Shown here in pieces: positions 61,489-64,000 of a stretch of 64,000 nucleotides of DNA. The DNA comes from Congregibacter litoralis KT71. GTDB lineage: Bacteria > Pseudomonadota > Gammaproteobacteria > Pseudomonadales > Halieaceae. The position numbers and the translations under genes are program-made. The stretch covers positions 1,611,075-1,675,074 of the forward strand of contig NZ_CM002299.1 of the NCBI RefSeq assembly GCF_000153125.2, in the 5' to 3' direction. Under the pieces are notes generated by a model. That model was not told the origin of the DNA. It did no database searches and saw nothing but the letters and a program-made list of their open reading frames with translations. Every line of letters starts with the position of its first letter. The stretch's first letter is position 1.

Positions 61489-61782
61489 TCAGTGTTGGTG
61501 TTCTGAATGTTGCTCGCCTGAGCTTTTTTCGTTGTCCTGATGATCAGCCTGCGCTTGATCCTTTTCAGAGTCGTTATGATGCATGTCATTCATGCATTGT
61601 TTCATCATGGCTTGCATTACCGGGTCATTCATATCCATCTTGCTGTGATCCATGTTTTTCATGGCTGCACAATCCGGCTTTTCAGCGTCTTTCATATGCT
61701 CTTTAGGATCATGGGCCTGTGCAGATAAAGCGATGCCCAGTGTGGAGAGCACGATGACAGTGGCTAGTGTTTTCATATTCAT
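61489..61782 (-). CDS. Exported Met/His-rich small protein
   Basis: The 97-residue protein has a signal peptide (LATVIVLSTLGIALSAQAHD) and Met/His/Asp-rich repeats (CAAMKNMDHSKMDMNDPVMQ, AMMKQCMNDMHHND). It is probably a periplasmic copper-binding protein. The ATG at 61782 with GAGG upstream is preferred over the longer frames. It lies between copB and the cytochrome gene. Confidence 0.7.
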   Translation of the reverse strand: MNMKTLATVIVLSTLGIALSAQAHDPKEHMKDAEKPDCAAMKNMDHSKMDMNDPVMQAMMKQCMNDMHHNDSEKDQAQADHQDNEKSSGEQHSEHQH

Positions 61783-61834
61783 AAAGGTGTTCCTCATAGG
61801 TGTTTGAAAAGTTTCCGTATCAACTTGGTTATTG

Positions 61835-62680
61835 TTAAAACCAGAATCGCAGTCCCGCGACGAATTGGGTGCCTGACGTATCTTCGCCTGCCGCACGGCG
61901 GTAATCAGCTGTGTCGCCATAGGTGTCTGTCCATTCCACACCGATGTAGGGAGAAAATTGACGGCTGAATTCGTAACGCAGGCGCAAGCCCAGCGCGAGA
62001 TCCGAGAGGCCCGCCCCCAAACTATTATCAGGGTCATCCTTGCCATACAGATTCAGTTCCGCACGGGGCTGTAAAATGAGCCGCTGTGTCAGCAGCAACT
62101 CGTACTCGGCCTCGGCAGAGAGTGCGGTCCGACCGTCGTCGCCAACATACGCAGTAACATCCAGCTCAAACCAGTAGGGCGCCAGGCCTTGCATACCAAT
62201 TGCCAGCCACTGACGGTTCTTGCCTTCGTCATATTGGTCGAGTCGGACGCCGAATTGGGTGTCGAAATAGGCGTTGAGCGCATGGCCCCACAACAGCTCG
62301 GTTGAACTTTCCTCTAGTGTGCCGTATGCGATATCACCTTCCGCTTTGATGACAAAGCGGTTGTAGGTGGTGCCATACCAGGCCTGTATATCGTAAACCG
62401 TGCTCTCGCTGTCTTCGTGATACTCCAGGCGATCGCCCAGAACGGACCAGAAGGCGTGTTCGTCCGCCAGTTTCAGTTGCCGCGGCCCCGGCTGTGCATA
62501 GGGGCCTTCGGTCAAGGTGTAACCGTCGGAATAAGCGTGGGGATCGCGGGCATCGGCCGGAGCGCTGCCGCCCTGCATTTGCATCTCGTCGTGATCCATT
62601 TGCGCCAGGGCCGTATTCACTTGAAGGGCACCGACAATAAAAACCAGTGTTGTGAGATATTTCACCGTATTAAGCCTCAT
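61835..62680 (-). CDS. copB: Copper resistance outer-membrane protein CopB
   Basis: The 281-residue protein has a signal peptide, a short Met/His-rich start (MDHDEMQMQGG) and a beta-barrel with the PcoB/CopB features YDIQAWYGTTYNRFVIKAEG and LRYEFSRQFSPYIGVEWTDT, ending in FVAGLRFWF. It follows copA with a 4-bp overlap, as in plasmid copAB operons. Confidence 0.92.
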   Translation of the reverse strand: MRLNTVKYLTTLVFIVGALQVNTALAQMDHDEMQMQGGSAPADARDPHAYSDGYTLTEGPYAQPGPRQLKLADEHAFWSVLGDRLEYHEDSESTVYDIQAWYGTTYNRFVIKAEGDIAYGTLEESSTELLWGHALNAYFDTQFGVRLDQYDEGKNRQWLAIGMQGLAPYWFELDVTAYVGDDGRTALSAEAEYELLLTQRLILQPRAELNLYGKDDPDNSLGAGLSDLALGLRLRYEFSRQFSPYIGVEWTDTYGDTADYRRAAGEDTSGTQFVAGLRFWF

Positions 62681-64000
62681 GACACTACCACTTCGCGGAA
62701 CATGCCCGCGTCCATATGAAACAGCAGATGGCAATGCCAGGCCCAGCGGCCCAAGTCATGGGGTGTGGTCAGGTAACTGATACGCTGCGCTGGTTGCACG
62801 GGAATGGTATGGCGGCGGGCCCGCAATTCACCCTGATCGGTTTCCAGTTCGCTCCACATGCCGTGTAAATGCATTGGGTGGGTCATCATGGTGTCGTTTT
62901 GCAGAATAATTCTAACGCGTTCATTGTGGCGCAGGGAGACCGGTGTGCTTTTACCGAATTCGAGTCCGTCGAAAGACCAGCTATAGCGTTCCATATTGCC
63001 GGTAAGATGTAGTTCCAGCTCCCTCGCGGGCGGGCGGCGGTCATCCAGCACACCATCGATGGATTTCAGGTCGGCCAGCGTCAGCACTCGGTGGCCCTGT
63101 GGGCGCAACCCACGCTGGCTTAAGTTGCGCAAGCCAATACCCGGATCGTCGAGATTGGTGCGTGGCATGTCCACTCGCATATCCACCGAAGCGCCGTATT
63201 CGGTTCGGGCGTGGCGTATGGTGGATGAGGGTTTGGCAAGAGGGTTATCAGAAGCCCGCTGCACGCCGTGCATACTGTGATCCATGGCCATGCCGCCGTG
63301 CATCTGGGAATGATCCATGGTGCTGTGATCCATGGCACCCATACTCATGGACCCCTGATCCATACCGCTATGATTCATGCCTTCGTGACCAGTGCCATGA
63401 CTCATAGCCCCCATCATGTCAGCCATGGTCAACCACTCAACCGGGTCAGGATCTGGTACTGGAGCGGTTAAGCCTTGCCGCACGGTCAGGGTGCCGCGGG
63501 CATAGCCGCTGCGTTCCATGCTCTGGGCAAAGATGGTGTAAGCATCGTCCCGCGGTTCGACCATGACATCGTAGGTTTCTCCGGGGCCGAAACGGAATTC
63601 ATCCACAGTGACAGGTTCAACATCCTGACCATCCGCTTGGATCACCGTTAGCTTCAAACCCGGAATGCGGATATCGTAAAAGCTGTTGCTGGCGGCATTA
63701 ATAAAACGAAGCCGTACGCGATCACCGCGCTGGAACAACCCGCTCCAATTGCCCGCCGGGGTGGTGCCATTCATCAGGAAGGTGAGGGTGGCCGCCGACA
63801 GGTCCGCCAGATCGGTCGGGTTCATCCGCATCTGGTTCCACATCTGGCGCTTTTCCAGGGCTGCCTGTAAGCCCATCTTTGAAACATCGTCTGTGAAATC
63901 GAAAAAGGTGGGCTGATTGAAGTTGTAGACATCGCTTTGTACTTTCAGCTTGCTGAAGGTATGCATTGGATCTTCGTCGGTCCAGTCGGACAGCTGCACC
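62677..64000 (-). CDS. copA: Copper resistance multicopper oxidase CopA/PcoA, 5' end cut off by the window edge
   Basis: The visible C-terminal ~440 residues hold a Met/His-rich insert (GMNHSGMDQGSMSMGAMDH, MHGGMAMDHSMHG) and the oxidase sites HPMHLHGMW and WAWHCHLLFHMDAGM, which bind the type 1, 2 and 3 coppers. CopA oxidises Cu(I) in the periplasm. The signal peptide and first cupredoxin domain lie outside the window. It shares a name, but no relation, with the P-type ATPase. Confidence 0.93.
   Translation of the reverse strand, partial: VQLSDWTDEDPMHTFSKLKVQSDVYNFNQPTFFDFTDDVSKMGLQAALEKRQMWNQMRMNPTDLADLSAATLTFLMNGTTPAGNWSGLFQRGDRVRLRFINAASNSFYDIRIPGLKLTVIQADGQDVEPVTVDEFRFGPGETYDVMVEPRDDAYTIFAQSMERSGYARGTLTVRQGLTAPVPDPDPVEWLTMADMMGAMSHGTGHEGMNHSGMDQGSMSMGAMDHSTMDHSQMHGGMAMDHSMHGVQRASDNPLAKPSSTIRHARTEYGASVDMRVDMPRTNLDDPGIGLRNLSQRGLRPQGHRVLTLADLKSIDGVLDDRRPPARELELHLTGNMERYSWSFDGLEFGKSTPVSLRHNERVRIILQNDTMMTHPMHLHGMWSELETDQGELRARRHTIPVQPAQRISYLTTPHDLGRWAWHCHLLFHMDAGMFREVVVS

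Larger units (their letters stand above)
6135..64000. mobile_element. Integrative and conjugative element, PFGI-1/ICEHin1056 class, inserted at guaA (left and central part)
   Basis: Immediately after guaA come a P4-type integrase, an AlpA-like regulator, a CI/Cro-like switch, replication and partition genes, and an almost complete type G mating-pair-formation set made of the TIGR037xx proteins typical of PFGI-1-class ICEs. The known gene order is kept but carries defence and copper cargo. No second copy of the guaA 3' end, no relaxase (TraI), topoisomerase III or single-strand-binding protein gene was found, so the element very probably runs past the right edge. The exact left boundary is inferred, not demonstrated. 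Confidence 0.9.

Noticed and set aside
63300..63430. His/Met-coding short tandem repeats that look like a repeat array
   Set aside because: They are the degenerate codons of the Met/His-rich insert of the multicopper oxidase, not a CRISPR or satellite array.

Overview
The window is gammaproteobacterial chromosome with a large integrative and conjugative element (ICE) inserted at the 3' end of guaA. The left 6.1 kb is ordinary core genome: a cut-off response-regulator gene, a Crp/Fnr-type regulator, xseA, guaB and guaA. Gene order, codon use and protein similarity suggest an aquatic gammaproteobacterium. A Halieaceae/Cellvibrionales-like host is a guess only. No rRNA, tRNA, CRISPR array or intact insertion sequence was seen.

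From about 6.1 kb to the right edge everything belongs to an ICE of the PFGI-1/ICEHin1056 class (type G mating-pair formation). Its left end holds the integration module (possible arm sites, a P4-type tyrosine recombinase, an AlpA-like regulator) and a CI/Cro-like switch. A maintenance and replication module follows: ParB family, DUF2857, STY4528 family, TIGR03761 family, a ParR-like/ParM pair, DUF3577/STY4534 family, RadC family, DUF6573 and a second tyrosine recombinase. Several genes between 15.0 and 17.6 kb are preceded by unusually regular series of stem-loops, two of which bury the Shine-Dalgarno sequence. The transfer operon runs from 18.6 to 43.9 kb (PilL N-terminal domain, TIGR03759, lytic transglycosylase, TIGR03765, TraD, TIGR03747, RAQPRD, TIGR03758, 03745, 03750, 03746, 03749, 03752, 03751, VirB4-like ATPase, TIGR03757, 03756, 03755, TraG).

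The transfer operon is interrupted by cargo in two places. At 24.1-30.7 kb lies a defence block: a RES/Xre toxin-antitoxin pair with two palindromic operators, a DEDDh 3'-5' exonuclease, and a complete qatABCD anti-phage cassette (KAP NTPase, QatB, QueC-like QatC, TatD-like QatD). At 38.2-39.0 kb a NERD/zinc-ribbon protein gene sits in reverse orientation.

From 44 kb to the edge the cargo is a copper-resistance island. The forward arm carries a DUF411 protein, CusCBA, a MerR regulator with its own 19-bp-spacer promoter, a small HMA protein, a Cu+ P-type ATPase, a cupredoxin, a PII-like protein, membrane and Met/His-rich proteins and an APC permease. The reverse arm carries the multicopper oxidase CopA (cut by the edge), CopB, a Met/His-rich protein and a cytochrome c. 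Two FNR-like boxes precede the two small Cys-rich exported proteins, which hints that copper defence is raised under low oxygen, when Cu(I) dominates. The relaxase and the right attachment site were not found and probably lie beyond the window.
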